64,000 nucleotides of DNA from Turnera subulata (taxonomy: Eukaryota > Streptophyta > Magnoliopsida > Malpighiales > Passifloraceae). The position numbers and the translations under genes are program-made. Numbering within the stretch: the stretch's first letter is position 1; every line of letters starts with the position of its first letter. The stretch lies in contig JAKUCV010001727.1 of NCBI GenBank assembly GCA_028386065.3, forward strand, positions 26,423-90,422. Direction: 5' to 3'. The notes beneath the pieces are model-generated. The model saw only the letters and a program-made list of their open reading frames with translations, was not told where the DNA came from and did not search any database. Positions 13,908-27,200 of this stretch are shown piece by piece.

Positions 13908-14288
13908 TTGATAGTATTAGTAAGACCACACCACACTACCTCCTTGAGCCTCCTAATACGGAACCCAAAATATGCCGCCATAGTATGTTGGTCATGATGT
14001 TATTTTAGTTTAAGTTTTATGAATTATTACAGGCACACGTGTGCTTTCCCGCGGGAATCACGTTCCCTTTCTCCTCTCCCACTCTTCCTCTCCTTCCCCT
14101 CCTAAGTTTCTTTTTCCCTTGCCAAAGATTTAAGGAAAATTCATATATCTACAATACATTTGATAAACTTGTCTTTTAAGATAACAAAGATAAAGATAAA
14201 GCAAAATTGAATAGGAACAATTTGATCCTGTGCTAATTTGTATATTTTTGGCCCTTTTAAAAATTTATTCTTACAAATTTTGCCCCCC
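13908..14288. other. ARP 5' flank
   Basis: Upstream region of ARP on the minus strand. It is AT-rich towards 14150-14290. No further gene is seen before the solo LTR target site at 14289. Confidence 0.45.
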
Positions 14289-15460
14289 CTAATTGAGACA
14301 CCCCGACCTAATTTACCCAACGTACAGTAATTAACGATCAACAATGCCGCCACGTGACCATCATACAAAGAAAGTTAAGATTCACAACAGTACAACATCA
14401 ACAGTCATGCAATTACATTTCCGTTACCCCACACGGGAATAACATCATCATCACAGCGGAAGCATTTTCTATGTATTATGCAAAACTTAATGCCAGTTAA
14501 TGGATCCGAGTCCTGTCCGAGGTATCGCTGCAGCCGCCTGGATGCAATCCTGATTTACGATCAACCAACCTGCATGGACTGTGTGAGGGGTGAGACCAAC
14601 CACTGTCTCATCGATAAACAAATGAACCAAAGTATACAAGCAACCGCAATAACATCGAACCAGCAACAGAAACAATATAGTACAACAAGCATAGTATAGC
14701 AAGCACGTCATAGCAAGTAATCCAGGCATCTATCCGACTAAAAAACTTAGATTGACAATCCACAGTTATTCAACCACTAGACTTACTGACAGCTGTTGAC
14801 AGACTTTCCAATTTTATTATTAGGGCCCCGTCACGTGATAAGTATCGGTCGTACTTGGTAGCCAGGTTAGCTAACCCCAGGGTACTCCCCGTAAAACAAA
14901 AATCAACAACCGGCACAGCTAGGGAGCGGACACCAAGCACATCTCCCCCATAAATGGCCAACAAATCACATATCACAAGCGACTACCACCCAGTCGTACC
15001 TCTACCTTCCACGTGACATCTAGGTGTCTAAGTGATATTACCATATTTTATTATTTTATCTTTTCCTTTCCACTGACTACGGTAACCCTGTTCGACAAAC
15101 TCATCATATTTCCCGAGCAGGCTTTCAGCCTCACAGTTCCTATGGGAAACCAATCCAATATCCCAAATTAGGTTACTGTTATTAACAACATCTCGGGGTA
15201 TACTTGATCACATATAACTCATTTGGCACACTTGCCATAAGAAAATAGAATCAAGGATATCAAGAAAAAAACATATCCATACAATCAAACATAATAATCA
15301 TCGGACATACAGAGTCCAGGCATCACCTTAGGGATCACAACAGAAACCAATATATCAAAATCAAGGCAAGTAACGTATTACAAACACATTAACAAACAAT
15401 CCAAACACCAGCTCGAGTATCACAGGAAGCATACCGAGGTTTATAAGTTTATATCCTCAC

Positions 15461-15503
15461 CTGATGCTCTTGGAAACTGATATCTGGTTAAGCCTCGATA
15501 TCC
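15461..15503 (-). other. Exon-like block inside the inverted solo LTR
   Basis: On the minus strand an acceptor-like AAATATAG precedes this 43-nt block and a donor-like GTGAGGAT follows it directly. The same layout, with the same donor sequence GTGAGGAT, occurs at the matching place in the LTRs at 46812 and 57601, although the block itself differs in sequence here. No transcript evidence is available from the sequence. Confidence 0.35.
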
Positions 15504-16959
15504 CTATATTTATAACAGCAAAAATCACTTACAATGAACAAACAAGAATGACCATGCATGATGCCGGTTTAGTAATTATTAGACGACTTGTCTTATTACC
15601 ATATCTATTTTTATTATTCCCATAATTTTATTTAATATAAAGTCAGCCTTTCCAATTAGTTGGAAATTAACTCGTTATATATTCCAACCGATATATTAAT
15701 CGTACTTAACTAAAATCGCAACCGAGCGTCCGAGCCGATATCCCGGCCCTTTAGTCGCTCGTGATATATAAATCTGGGCCTTTTATTAATTTTAGCCCAC
15801 GTAGAACATAAATTAAATAAAACCGGAAAATAAACACAATGGACCTTCGTAATAGCCCACTCGGAAAATTAATTAAAAGCATAAAATAAATAAAGAAAAG
15901 TAAAATCTAAAATAAAACCATAATATAATATTTGGTTAATTAAATTAAACGTTCGTTTAGTTAACGTTGTTTAAAAGTCCGGGTCCGTTAATGGGTCATG
16001 AATAGTCCAAGGGTCCGATAATTACCCAAAAGTACATGTCCGGGTTCATTGGAAAATACCCAAGACATCGCCGAAAAATTCCCGAGACACCGAAATCTCG
16101 CTGGATTCCGGCAAGTACTATTCGCAGCAGCCCAAAGCAGTCCTCGGCTACTGTTCATCAGTGAACAGAACACCAATCCCACGCCACCAAAGTAACAACC
16201 CGACCGCCAACATGGTTACCATACCCGCAGTAACATTCTGGTGACCTGAATACCACCAGACCACAGCATCCACCATCCAAAACACCGTAACCCACAGCCA
16301 CAGTAGCAGCATCAACGCCATCTCTACCCTCATCCACCATAGTAACATCAAGCACAAACCCATAACAATCAATTGAACCCAATTAGACGCAACCCAAACA
16401 GCATAACCAAAATCAATTATTAAGCCAATCAACCCGTCGCGCGAAGACAAAGAGAGTATGGGATTTCTTACCACTGAAATCCACCGGTGGCGCGTCCGCA
16501 GCAGGAGAGGGGAAGGAATCGGACGGTGTGAGTTGCAGAGGCGGAGGGAAGATCGGCGTTGTTGAGCTCGTCTTGGTGGTGGCGGCATCGTTGGCTACAG
16601 CGGCAGCAAGGGAGAGAGAGAAAATGTGAGTCGCGTCGCCACTCGGTGTGTTGGTGGCGGCGTCCACAAGCACGGAGAAGAAGAGAGGGATTGGGTCGGC
16701 AGTCACAGGGAAAAGAGGAGGGTGCGGCAGCGACTGCGAGCAGAACAGGGGCGTGACTAGAGGTGAAAGGGGAGGATGAGGGCGGCGGTCGGTCGTGATA
16801 GGGGTGGCAGGTTCAGTCGGGTTTGAGGGTGGTGTTCTCGGGTCGGCGGCGCAGGAAAGGAGAGGAAGGTTGGCGTTTGTGTGGTACTGTGAGGGGGACG
16901 GCGAGGGGAATTTAAAGGAGAACAAGGGAGGAAGAAAACAAAAGGGAGAAGAAAATATC

Positions 16960-17215
16960 TGGGGAGGTTGAGTGACGGGAAGAGGAAGGAAGGGGATGAA
17001 GACAACCACAGAGGAGGAGTGTTCGGGAAGAGAAAGTGAAGAGAAAGGAAGAGAGAAGAGTGAAGAAGAAGAAGAAGGAGAAAAAAGAAAAGAAACCGGG
17101 GAAGAAGAAGGAAAAAGAAGAATCGGGAAGAAAAGGAGAAAAGAAAAGAAGGAAGGAAAAAGAAAATAAAAAAAGAAGGAAAAAGGAGAAAAAGACAAGA
17201 AAGGATGGCTCGGGA
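16960..17215. repeat. Purine-rich (GA/GAA) tract in the solo LTR
   Basis: About 250 bp of the plus strand consist almost only of A and G, with many GAAGAA and GGAAAGA runs. It corresponds to a long pyrimidine tract upstream of the GC-rich block on the LTR sense strand. The equivalent position in the Tekay LTRs has a shorter A-rich and CCACC-rich leader. Confidence 0.6.
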
Positions 17216-17692
17216 AAGAGAAAAATCGTGGCTCGGTGTCGGCAGAATTATTGGTCTGAGAAAAAACCAAAATACCCTTACATTCGTCTTTCAATCCGTT
17301 AACGTCACAGGGGCATTTTCGTCTTTCCAAAATTCGTCCCGGTTCCGAAAATACAATTTAGGCTCAGAAAATCCAATTAATTCTTCTGAGCATCGTGCAA
17401 GTCCCGGAATTGTAAACCGAAGCTCGGTAAGCCGTATAAAATTTTGGGTAATCCCGATTAACTCTTGGAATTAAATTCCAAGGCTCGATTGTTGATGGAG
17501 AATACTCCAGAACGTCTCGTACCCCTCGGGAATCAGAATCCAAGGTTCGAATATTCTCGGTAAAATCTCGAGATAATTCTTGTTTAACAGCAGTAAAACT
17601 TTATTATCCACCTTGAAAGTCAAAACGACTCGGTAAAATTACGAAAATTTTACCCGGGTCGTTACACTAATAGAAATTTTTGGATTTGCCCC

Positions 17693-17814
17693 TGAAGTAC
17701 GCGTGAACAGCGTGCATGAACAGTAATCGGCCTGTTATAATAACACATGAACGGTAACCGATCCAGCATAAAAGTAAAATATTAATAATTATGGTCTTGC
17801 ATCAATCCTCTCAG
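17693..17814 (-). repeat. Truncated 3' LTR of the decayed chromovirus
   Basis: This segment matches the end of the LTR at 21931-22251. On the minus strand it is preceded by the purine-rich CTGAGAGGAT, a plausible polypurine tract, right before TGATGCAAGACC. Its distal part is missing next to the solo LTR insertion. Confidence 0.6.
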
Positions 17815-18102
17815 ATTGAAAGGCTGCTTCTAAAGAAAAAGCTTTGACAACTTCTTCAAAAATTTTGGGATCAATCTTCCTAAGCTCTTCTTCTCCAATC
17901 CAAGTGCTTTCGCTAGCATGTTTACCCAACCATTTCACTAAGAATCTACCAACACAAAAATAAAATTATGCCCTAGCGTTGACTTTGGAAGGCCTAAAAC
18001 GAAATCCATACTCAAGTGAATCTATGGCACATCAGGTTTAGGTAAAGGAGTGTACAAACCTGTAATTTTGTGAACTTATTTTGTCGAATTGACAAGCTAG
18101 AC

Positions 18103-18544
18103 CATAGTTATTAAACCTGGCCCGGCCCGGCCCTGTTGGTTCGACCGGTTGAACTGTGACCCACAGCATATCCTGAGTTTTTAGATGTGTTGGACTGGAT
18201 CTGCAATTGAACCGTGAAAAACTCGCTGATCCGACCAGTTTTGTGGCGGCTCGGTTGAACCGATGACCCAGCCGAGTCAGTTTTAAGTCACAAAACACAA
18301 AAAAAAATAATTTTTTTCTATTTTTACATAAATTATATTATTTAATGAAAATGATAACTTATATTTATTTTTTATTATCAAAATATAGGTAAATACTAAT
18401 ATATATAGATTAAAATAATTAATTATTTAATAATTATTATTCCAAGTTGATTACATTGAACCCTTGTTCGAACCCGGTTGGACCACTGAATCGCGGCCCG
18501 CGGTCTTCTCTGGGTCTATGTCCGGGCCGGGTCTGATAACTATG
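18103..18544. mobile_element. 442-bp TIR element inserted in the chromovirus integrase
   Basis: Ends CATAGTTATTAAACC and the inverted GGTCTGATAACTATG form imperfect TIRs. They are flanked by a perfect 8-bp direct repeat AGCTAGAC (18095-18102 and 18545-18552). Removing the insertion rejoins the integrase zinc-finger frame: RCLA on one side, CQFDKIS on the other. The ends are rich in GGCCCGG and CCGGTTGAAC motifs, and the middle is AT-rich. The 8-bp TSD suggests hAT-type mobilisation. A similar but decayed sequence lies at 30246-30611. Confidence 0.8.
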
Positions 18545-21500
18545 AGCTAGACATCTTTTCACCAATCTTTTAATATCTTTCAGCATCTTTGGCCAGAAAT
18601 AACAATCAATCACCATTTCCAATGTCTTATCTCTGCCAAAATATCCTCCCAAACCATTCCCATAAAGCTCTCTAATAATCTGCTCGCAAAGAGAACCCTC
18701 TGGAATGCATAATTGATTTCCTTTGAATAAGAAACTGTTATGTAGTCGGAATGGCAACTTCTATGTTATTGAATTCTCCGTTAATTCTTGCATTATCTCA
18801 CCAAAAAAAGGATCTGAAACATACCGTTGCTTTATTTCTTCAAAGCCCACAACTTGAATACTTGTCACTGCCAAGAGATAAAACCGCTTATTTAAAGCAT
18901 CAATCATCTTGTTGGATTCTCTTGTCTTATATTTTATTGAAAAGTTGAATTGGTCAAGAAAAGCACTCCATTTGACATGGCAAGCATTCAACTTCTTTTG
19001 AGAATTCAGATACCTTAAAGCTTGATGATCCGAATAAATAGCGAACTCCCAGTAAGCTAAATAATGCTCCCGATGTTGAATAGCTCTCGCTAAAGCATAA
19101 ATTCCAAGTCATAAGTAAAGTACTGTCGCTTTCCATCATTAAACTTCTCACTGAGAAATTCCACTAAGAACAACTCAATCCCGTTATTTAACGCATCACA
19201 CTCCACATCAAATAACTTCTCAAAATCTGGTAGTGCAAGAATTGGCGCTTTTGTAATTATTGCTTTCACATGCTCAAAAGCATTTTGAGCTGAATTTGTC
19301 CACTCAAAAACTATCTTTCTTTAAGCACTCAATGATAGGGCTCATAATCATGTTGAAATTCTTGATGAACTTCTTATAGAATGAAGCTAACCCATGAAAA
19401 CTTCAAACTTCTTTAACAGACTGCGGTACAACCCACTCTTTAATAGCTCAAACCTTTTCCAGATCTAGTTTAACCCCTTTAGTTGAAACTATAAATTTCA
19501 AGAACACAACCTCCTCTCACATAAAATTGTATTTCTTCGGATTTACAAACAACTTTTCTTGTTGCAACACTTCAAGAACTTGTCGCAAGTGAATTAGATG
19601 CCCTTTTTTATTACGCCTATAAATGAGAATATCATCAAAATAAACCTCAACAAAGATATTGAGAAAAGGCTTCAGTACCTCCGTCATCACTCACAAAAAT
19701 GTACTTGGCATATTAGAAAGACCAAACAACATCACCATCCATTCTTAGAGTTCATCCGAAGTCTTGAATGTTGTCTTCCATTCATCACCATCCCTTAATC
19801 TAATCTGATGATATCCACTATTCAAGTCAATCTTCGAAAAGATAGTAGAACCAGCCAATTGATCAAGCATATCACTCAAATGAGGAATAGGAAATATGTA
19901 CTTTATTGTAATTTTGTTGATAGCTCGACTATCAACATATATCCTCCAAGAACCATCTCTCTTCAGGGTCGACAAGGCTGGACAAGTAGATGGGCTTTAA
20001 CTCTCATGTACTAACCCTTCCGCAATCAATTCTTCAACTTGTTAATAGACCTCCGCTCGTTGATTTGGTGGCATTCCATACGCTGGCAAATTCGATGCTC
20101 CAGGCACTACATCAATGGCATGTTGAATGCTTCTCAATAGGTGTTGAATTTTGACATGAAATTTGGGTAATTCAGCAATCTAGACATCTTTGACAAGTTT
20201 ATTGACAAAGGCATACACCACTTCGGTCTCCTTGCATTCTTCTTCAAAGTTTTCAGCAACTACAAAGCCATTAACTTTGTTGTTGCGAAGGCGGTCAGAT
20301 GCTTTCTCAACTTTGTCATCTGTCAAACGGTGTAATGTGTACTTCTGTAGAAAGAATAAGTGTTTAGCTTTGTCTGGTACTCCATACAAAGGACGCCAAA
20401 CCAGAATATGACCAACATCCATAGGCATAACATCACACAAGACTTCATCATCCAAATTAGCACCCATAGTAAATTTAACCAAACATTGAGAAGTAACAAG
20501 TATCTTTTTACCTTTCTTGGGCCATCGAATTTTATAAGGATGTGGATGTTTTTCAGTTGCCAGCTTCAATTTCTTTGCATCTTTAGAAATTAATATTCTC
20601 CATGCTACCACCATCACAAAGAACTCTTTTTCTGAAAATACTTTTCCGCCTCCAATTTTCTTCACTTTCAGTTGTAGTTGTCATTACTCTATGCACCAGG
20701 AAAGATTCTCCTTCAATGGGATAGACATCCACTTCTCCATCCTCGTCATAAACAGGTTCCAACAATGGTTCTTCATTGTCTTTGAATTCTGCAAAATTCA
20801 CTCGATGTGGGCAAGCATAAGAGTTGTGTCCCCTTTTTTCTACAAGTGAATAATGACTTTGTGACACATTACCAGCTTTATAATTCATTTCACCAGAATT
20901 AGTTTGAGGCCTAAATGCCACAATCTCTTTGCCCTTTTCGCTTTTATCATTGTTGTTTGAACTTCTAACGTTAAAGTGATTATTCACAGCACCACTTGGG
21001 ATGGATTTTAGAGCATTCGAGTCAAATTTATTACCCGAAAACCACTAGCACCTTTCTGCCCAATTGCATCCATTCTTCCGAACAAAGGACGCATTGCTCT
21101 ATAGTGTTGCAGTCATTTCAGCCATCAATGCAATATCGGGCGAGCATCTTCAAGATTAAACAAGCGTGCAACTCCCATCTCATCCCTAACAGCTTGGTTT
21201 AAACCTGAAATATAACGGGATGTCAATTGGTCTTTTGACTCATTGATGCCAACTGGAATTAACAAGTTGTTAAACCCAGGAGTATACTCCTCTACAGTCA
21301 TGCTTCCACGTCTCAGTGAATGAAATCTCTCATACCCTATAGTATAATCAAATGGCAAAAATTGCTTGCACAACTTTCTCTTCATATGTTCCCATGATCT
21401 TTGGCTTTCCTTGAAGTACTTGCTGCTTCTCAACTCTCTTCCACCATTGAAGTGCAGTGTCTTTCAAATTAAGCTTAACAAATAACACTTTTTCAACCAA

Positions 21501-21930
21501 AGGTTTCCTCTCCAAATAATTCTCAAACTTGCTTCACAATCTAAATAGTCTTCTATATGCATCTTTATAGAAAAATCTGAAACTTCTATCTTAATTCCAC
21601 CACTATTTAGATCTAAAGCATGAACTAATCTCTCTTCAATTCTATCTCTTGCTACGTTGTTTGTAGTTCCAACATCACGAAAAGGGTTGTCATCTTCAGT
21701 GTTATCAACTTCCGTTAATTCCTCCCCTTGACTACCTTCCGGTATATCTGCAGGGTTAGGGTTGCCTTTCTGAATCTCCATTCGGGCTGCCACCGTAGTG
21801 CACGCATATCTCACGATAATGTTGCAATCTGACACTGAATCTCAACTAGGACATCTTTCTGATTTTGATTTCCTTGTCCACGACCTCTACCTTTTCTTAC
21901 CATGATGTCATTTTACAAACCTATATCAAT

Positions 21931-22251
21931 TGATGTAGGGTAGAGAATAGAATAGAGAAAAGAAAATGCAAAATAACAAAGATTGTAGTGGAATACGCAT
22001 TACGCAGTAGAATTGGAGAGGACAAAAGTTTGATAATTAGGGTTTAAAACTAATAAAGACGTGTAGAGTCAAAGTAAGATAATAATAAGCTATTAAAACT
22101 AGAGCTAACATAACTTAGAAAACCTAAATATGAAAGGAATATTGCTAAAGTAGGCGTGAACAATACCAACTTGCTACAATAACACGTAAACAGTAATCGA
22201 CCCAATATAAAATAAAATATTAAAAAAATTAATAATTATGCTCTTGCATCA
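21931..22251 (-). repeat. 5' LTR of the decayed chromovirus (321 bp)
   Basis: On the minus strand it runs from TGATGCAAGAG to CCCTACATCA, with TG...CA ends. It is followed by AATTGATATAGG, a decayed primer-binding site, and by the gag start about 30 bp later. The last ~110 bp (plus-strand right end) match 17693-17814, including GCGTGAACA, AACAGTAATCG and CTTGCATCA, which marks the other LTR. Confidence 0.65.
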
Positions 22252-22346
22252 TTTTTTAAAAAACATATGTTTAGAAGCTTTTTCTTTTATTTCCACCTTG
22301 TTTCATACCAGTGCACCGAAGTCAATTAATTTAGAATCTGATTCAT
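22252..22346. other. Short spacer between the chromovirus and the foldback element
   Basis: Ordinary AT-rich sequence with no recognised feature. Confidence 0.4.
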
Positions 22347-23139
22347 GGATTAAAGACTTGTTTCATCCCTATGTAGAGCGCTAAAGTTGGAATTCATCCC
22401 TGTGTTGGATTTTGACTTCTTTTTATCCCTCTATTTCTCCTAGTTGGCCTACTTTGATCCCTTTTGTCGGAATTCGGTGGAAAATACTGACGTGGCAAGT
22501 TTTCCAGCGCCACGTCAGCATATGTGGAATCCACATGTCAAGTCGAACCAACAAGTCAAACCGACTCGACCCGACCGGTTCGCCCATCCAAAAAACCCAT
22601 TTTGCAAATGAATTTCTTTTTTTCCTTTTGCATTTTTTTTCCTTTTCTTCTTTCTTAAATGAATTTCTTTAAAATTTTTCATTGAATTAAAAAAATTTTC
22701 AAAAAAATAACTTATACTAATTAAATAATAACTTATATTATAAGTTATTATTTAATTAGTATAAGTTATTATTTTATTTTTGAAATAATTTTTAATTTAA
22801 TGAAAGGTTTTAAAGAAATTAAATTTTAGGAAAAAAAGGAAAGAAAAATAAAAATAAGTCTTTTTGGGTAGGCGAACCGATCGGGCCGAACTAGTTTGAT
22901 ATGGCTGGCGAACGGATCGGGTCGAGTCGGTTCAATTAGTTAGTTCGACCTGACATGTGGATTCCACATATGCTGACGTGGCACCAGAAAACATGCCACC
23001 TCAGCATTTTCCACCGGATTCCGGCGAGAGGGATCAAAATAAGCCAATTAGGGGAAACAGAAGGATGAAAAGAAGCCAAAATCCAACATAAGGATGAATT
23101 CCAACTTTAGCGCCCAGACATGAAATAAGTCTTTAATCC
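22347..23139. mobile_element. Foldback (long inverted repeat) element, 793 bp
   Basis: The two halves are inverted copies over nearly the whole length: GGATTAAAGACTT at the left end pairs with AAGTCTTTAATCC at the right end. The centre is a perfect palindrome with 32-bp arms (22706-22737 and 22739-22770) and a one-base spacer. The arms share paired blocks such as CTAAAGTTGGAATTCATCC, GTGGAATCCACATGTCA and GGTTCGCC. No coding capacity is seen. A clean TSD was not found; GATTCAT occurs close to both ends (22340-22346 and about 23146-23152). The end sequences match the smaller element at 41925-42180. Confidence 0.8.
22706..22770. repeat. Perfect 32-bp-arm palindrome at the foldback centre
   Basis: AATAACTTATACTAATTAAA and its continuation to 22737 are followed by a single T and then by the exact reverse complement to 22770. 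It forms the hairpin tip of the surrounding foldback element. Confidence 0.85.
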
Positions 23140-24286
23140 CTCCAAGATTCATTTGACGATGTTGTCAATACTGCATTTTTCATACACAAGGCAGGATTTG
23201 GATCGTAAACCTTACTTAAGATACAATGAATTCCTCAGTGTTTAAAAATTACTCTTAAGCATCAAGGCTATCCTATCATGGAGTGAATCATATTTTGAAC
23301 GACAAAAAACTAGTTACATATTACAGTTACAAGATTATCACAAACCTTCTGTTCAACAAAAAAAAACATTATCAATCATGTTTGGCTGGTTTCCAAAGTT
23401 ACAAACTACAACACATGCTTCAGCTGAATGAGTAACTTCAGACAAATTATTCCCATTATTCCGATAAAAAGAATTGAACTGATTTTTGTTCTTAGTCTCG
23501 TTACTCACCTTTTCTTTCATAAGACATATTAGCATAAACAATTGAACATGCCATGCCAGAAATTTGTATGTAAAACGAATGAGAGGAGATTAAGTCACAA
23601 GCCAATGAGTACTTTTGTAAGTAGCATATAATCAATTTCCCTTATTACTCGAAAAAAAAATATTAGCCTCATAGCTGCAGGTTTTGCCAATGAGAACACC
23701 CAACAGCCACTAGAGTAGACCGACGCTTGCACGGAAGGCAAACATCATTGCCATCCAACCAGGACGCCTACATTGAACAAAATATTTTAGAACTTAACAA
23801 GAATAAACTAATGAGCACAGAATGAATGGCATGGAAGAACCATTTTCATGGATAGACATCAACGTATTCTTTAATGGGTAATGGATAACTTTATCCCCGT
23901 ACAAATCTATAACCAAAAAATTGGACCGGCAGGACTCCCATGGGATGGGACTCGAGCAAATCAGCCAAGTCATCCAAAAATTTACCAAGAATACTAACGC
24001 AAGGAACCTGTAACTAACCAGAAACCCGCTCTACATCCCTCTCTCTCTCTCCCTCTATCTCTCTCACTCTGTAGAATCTAATATCTAAACCGAAATGTAC
24101 ACCAGCGCTTGGGTAATGATCGGGAAAAGCCCCATGAGATCGAATGCTGCAATGTCCTGTCAGAACAACCATTGCAGCTTCTTGCAGTCCCTCAAGTTCC
24201 GTCTTGACAATATTTCAATACTTTACAGTCCCATCTCTGCAGGGAGTGTTGGCAAGTGAGCAGGGCTAGCTATGGACCAAATGTGA
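23140..24286. other. Intergenic region downstream of the GT92 gene
   Basis: No gene recognised. A CT-rich microsatellite lies at about 24037-24071. The right part should contain the GT92 3' UTR on the minus strand. Confidence 0.5.
24037..24071. repeat. CT-rich microsatellite
   Basis: Interrupted (CT)n run, downstream of the GT92 stop codon and possibly transcribed as its 3' UTR. Confidence 0.7.
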
Positions 24287-27200
24287 TCATATGTTCGTGT
24301 GAGTCTTAATAGATTCCAAGCCAGGGGGCGATAGTGGTGGAATAGCAGAGGGAAAATAAACTTCACCCGGCACCTGCAATATCCTTCTTCCCGTGGCCTG
24401 AGATTCCTCCTTTTGACCCACCCTCCCGGAAGAAACTACACCAGATTTAGCTGCTATAGAAGAGCTGTTATTATCAACCGACAATGATGCCTGAGACAAT
24501 GCTGATGCTATCACATTGCTAAAAATGCCAGACTCCCTAAGACCTTGGACAATGGCCTGCAAACAGAAAATCAAGGTAGTTTGAGGAACACAAGCATGCA
24601 AGTCAGAACATATGGTTGTGCAGTTGTGCTGTATGATAATGACTCTGCTGCTCAAAAGACGAATAACAAAGGAAGACCAGACGAAAGTTTGGAAACTTAA
24701 ACTTACCATAGGAGCATAGATTCGAGTCAAAATTCCCTTTCTCAGGAGTTTTAGATTCAGTGCTCTGTCAGTCCAAACAACACGTTCCCGGTACCTAATG
24801 CAACCATAAATGCAGAGAATAAGAGTGTGGCAAGTCATAGTTTACGCAATTTGATGTAAAACCAAGAACATTGGTGATTTAAAAGCTCATTCTTACACAA
24901 GAAAGTTGAAAACACAAATCTCCACATTTTCATGTCTAAAAATGCATAGGAAAAAGATAGTATCATTACCAGTGGAGCATTTCCTCTTCAGTTGCAGTTG
25001 ATGCAATTATAAATGCCTGATCAGAATCACAGCGATACTGTCAGCATAATGATGCCTAAACCAATTTATTTGAAGGAAAGAAAATGCATAACCACATAAT
25101 GATTCTTTTTTTCTCCCAACATTTATGCTCAGATAAAATCGCTTTTTATGTTGGCATGATCCAGCAAGGAAAATATTTATATTTATGAAGGCTTAAAAGC
25201 TAGCACAAAGGGTCTAGCAGAACTTTGAAGCAACACAAACAACAAGAGGGGTGTTTACTACCTAATGAGACGAGTGAGAATATAGGAAAACAGAAAAGAA
25301 GCAAATGAACTTTACTAATAGAGTTTCCTTCAGAACAGAGAAACTGAAGACCAAAAGAGGATAACTTACAGCTCTGTCAAATTCCAACATGAAGCATCTT
25401 TTAACATCCTCCTTAGTAGGCTTGCACCCACAGCGATCACGCCTTGAAGTCAAATCAGAATACTTGGGGTATGTGTAATGCAGAACTGCAGCTTCATCCA
25501 ATTTGATCTCGCTGCAGATATTTTCATAAAAAGGCGTTTAAGTGATCAAAACCCAAAATGGAATTTAAAAAAAAAAAAAAGAAGTCGAAGAAAAGGTAAA
25601 CACAGTAACATAACATTCTTGACTGTGAACCATTCATTTTGCAAGAAAAACACAGTTAGAAATCTACACAAGAACAATGACCCTTGGGAGTTGCAATGAA
25701 AACATTGTTAGGGGTTTTATTCATATATATGGATTCTGAAAACATTATATATCCACGTAAAGAACATTGCTAGGTTCCCAAAGATGACCAAATTACAGAA
25801 GATTGGGAGAGAGACAATGACTGGCTTATAAAGTCACCATAGTTGTCTTATCCAACAAAATACCTCAGATCTTATCATTTTTTAAAAAGATAAACCAAAA
25901 AATAAAAGACCAACAAAAAAAAAGGACCATTCCAAATGATCTTGAAATTAGTTCAGGAGTAAGAGCAGCATATCCACATATTGGGTCAACAAACTTGTTT
26001 GAAACTCCACAGAATAGGAAGTACAAGTCAATTAGAACGGGATGGTGGAAGCTTATTGGCCAGGACTAGGGTGTTGAGTTCCAAATTGGAAGGCTAATTG
26101 AAGTCAGGCACATCTTATGACTTTCACTTTTTCATGTTCACAACTGAATGTGAACTTTGACTATTAACAATATGCAAAGACGGGGTTATTGCATTAGTTA
26201 AGGAGTATTGCTTCTGGTCACAAGTTGTAGGATCATGTCTTCTTGTTTCCAAACATCTACTGGGTAGTAGCAAGTTTATTGAAGAAAACCTACAGGCCTG
26301 AAGTGGTAGACCTTCATGTTTCCAACCATCAATTAGGTAGGAGCAAGTTCCATTGAAGAAAAGCTATGTGCATGAAGGGCTAGACCTTTTTTGAACAGAT
26401 AGGAGGATTATTGTAGCCTTAGTTGCTCTTTTGAGAAAGAGAGTTTCATCTCTATGGGATTGTTGAAGGATTGGCAAAAGCACCTTTACCAGTAAAGACA
26501 ACAATATTTTATCAACTTTCTAGAGTTCCTCTATTACGAAGGACTTCTGTGTTTTTTAGGTCAAAACCCCATGAGGCTCTTAATTTATTTTCAACCAACC
26601 AGCAAAGGGAAAGAAAAAGGCTCTGAGTTGTAATTAAAGAGATGGAATGCAGTATGTCATACTTGGGGGCCTTCATATAGTTATGCCATCTATGTGCACC
26701 ATTTGGACGAAGATGATCCTTAATACGAGCAGCAGATTTCCCATTTCCATATGTTAGAAAGTAGTTAGGATTGCCACGGGTTGCTTCTTTATAATTGCCA
26801 AAGTATACATCTTTTGGAAGATGATCATAATTCTTCTTGAACATTGAGACCTGTGGCAACAAGAAAGAAATTATCAATGGGAAAATTATTTTAGCCCATT
26901 TGGACTCACGCACGTGCTTATAAGATTAAACAAGATTAAACATGCATGAAAAAACCAAAGCTTTGAAATTTCAGGAGATAAAGTACAATGATCCACATTA
27001 TATGCACTCCATGCACTGGAGTAGTCAAAAAGTTTGACATCAATTTTCTTTTCGTTCCATTTCTTTTTTTTTTTTTGAAACTAGTCGATATTTAAGGTGG
27101 GACTTGAATTCATAACATCAGTTAAAGAAGAGAAGGAAACAAATTGAGAAGAGAGTACCTCACTAAACGGTTCCTTGATATTGTCACGCTCAACACTACT

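Larger units (their letters stand above)
14294..17666 (-). mobile_element. Solo LTR of a Ty3/gypsy element, inverted (3373 bp)
   Basis: On the minus strand it starts TGTAACGACCCGGGTAAA and ends GGTCGGGGTGTCTCA, so it has TG...CA ends. It is flanked by a perfect 5-bp target duplication CTAAT (14289-14293 and 17667-17671). The start and end are close relatives of the LTR termini at 44917 and 55931 (TGTAACAGCCCGGGTAAA ... GTCGGGGCGCTTCA). No internal gag-pol lies next to it, so the element was reduced to a solo LTR by recombination. Its 16470-17215 part is GC-rich and then strongly purine-biased on the plus strand, giving long low-complexity frames that I do not regard as genes. Confidence 0.9.
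17693..22251 (-). pseudogene. Decayed chromovirus (Ty3/gypsy), inverted and interrupted
   Basis: On the minus strand the remains read 5' LTR, gag, protease, RT, RNase H and integrase, all broken by stops and frameshifts. The gag frame starts MVRKGRGRGQ (~21900) and continues at 21433-21125 (SMTVEEYTPGFNNLL). A protease remnant is CDGGSMENINF (~20600). RT is visible at 19975-19745 ([34 protein letters not shown]) with YFDDILIYR near 19640. RNase H and the integrase zinc-binding region lie at 18990-18545. Most of the integrase core is deleted, and a chromodomain-like C terminus (FLVKWLGKHASESTWI) lies at ~17960-17815. The LTRs are 21931-22251 and a truncated copy ending at 17814. I infer a Reina/CRM-type chromovirus from the RT wording. 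Confidence 0.8.
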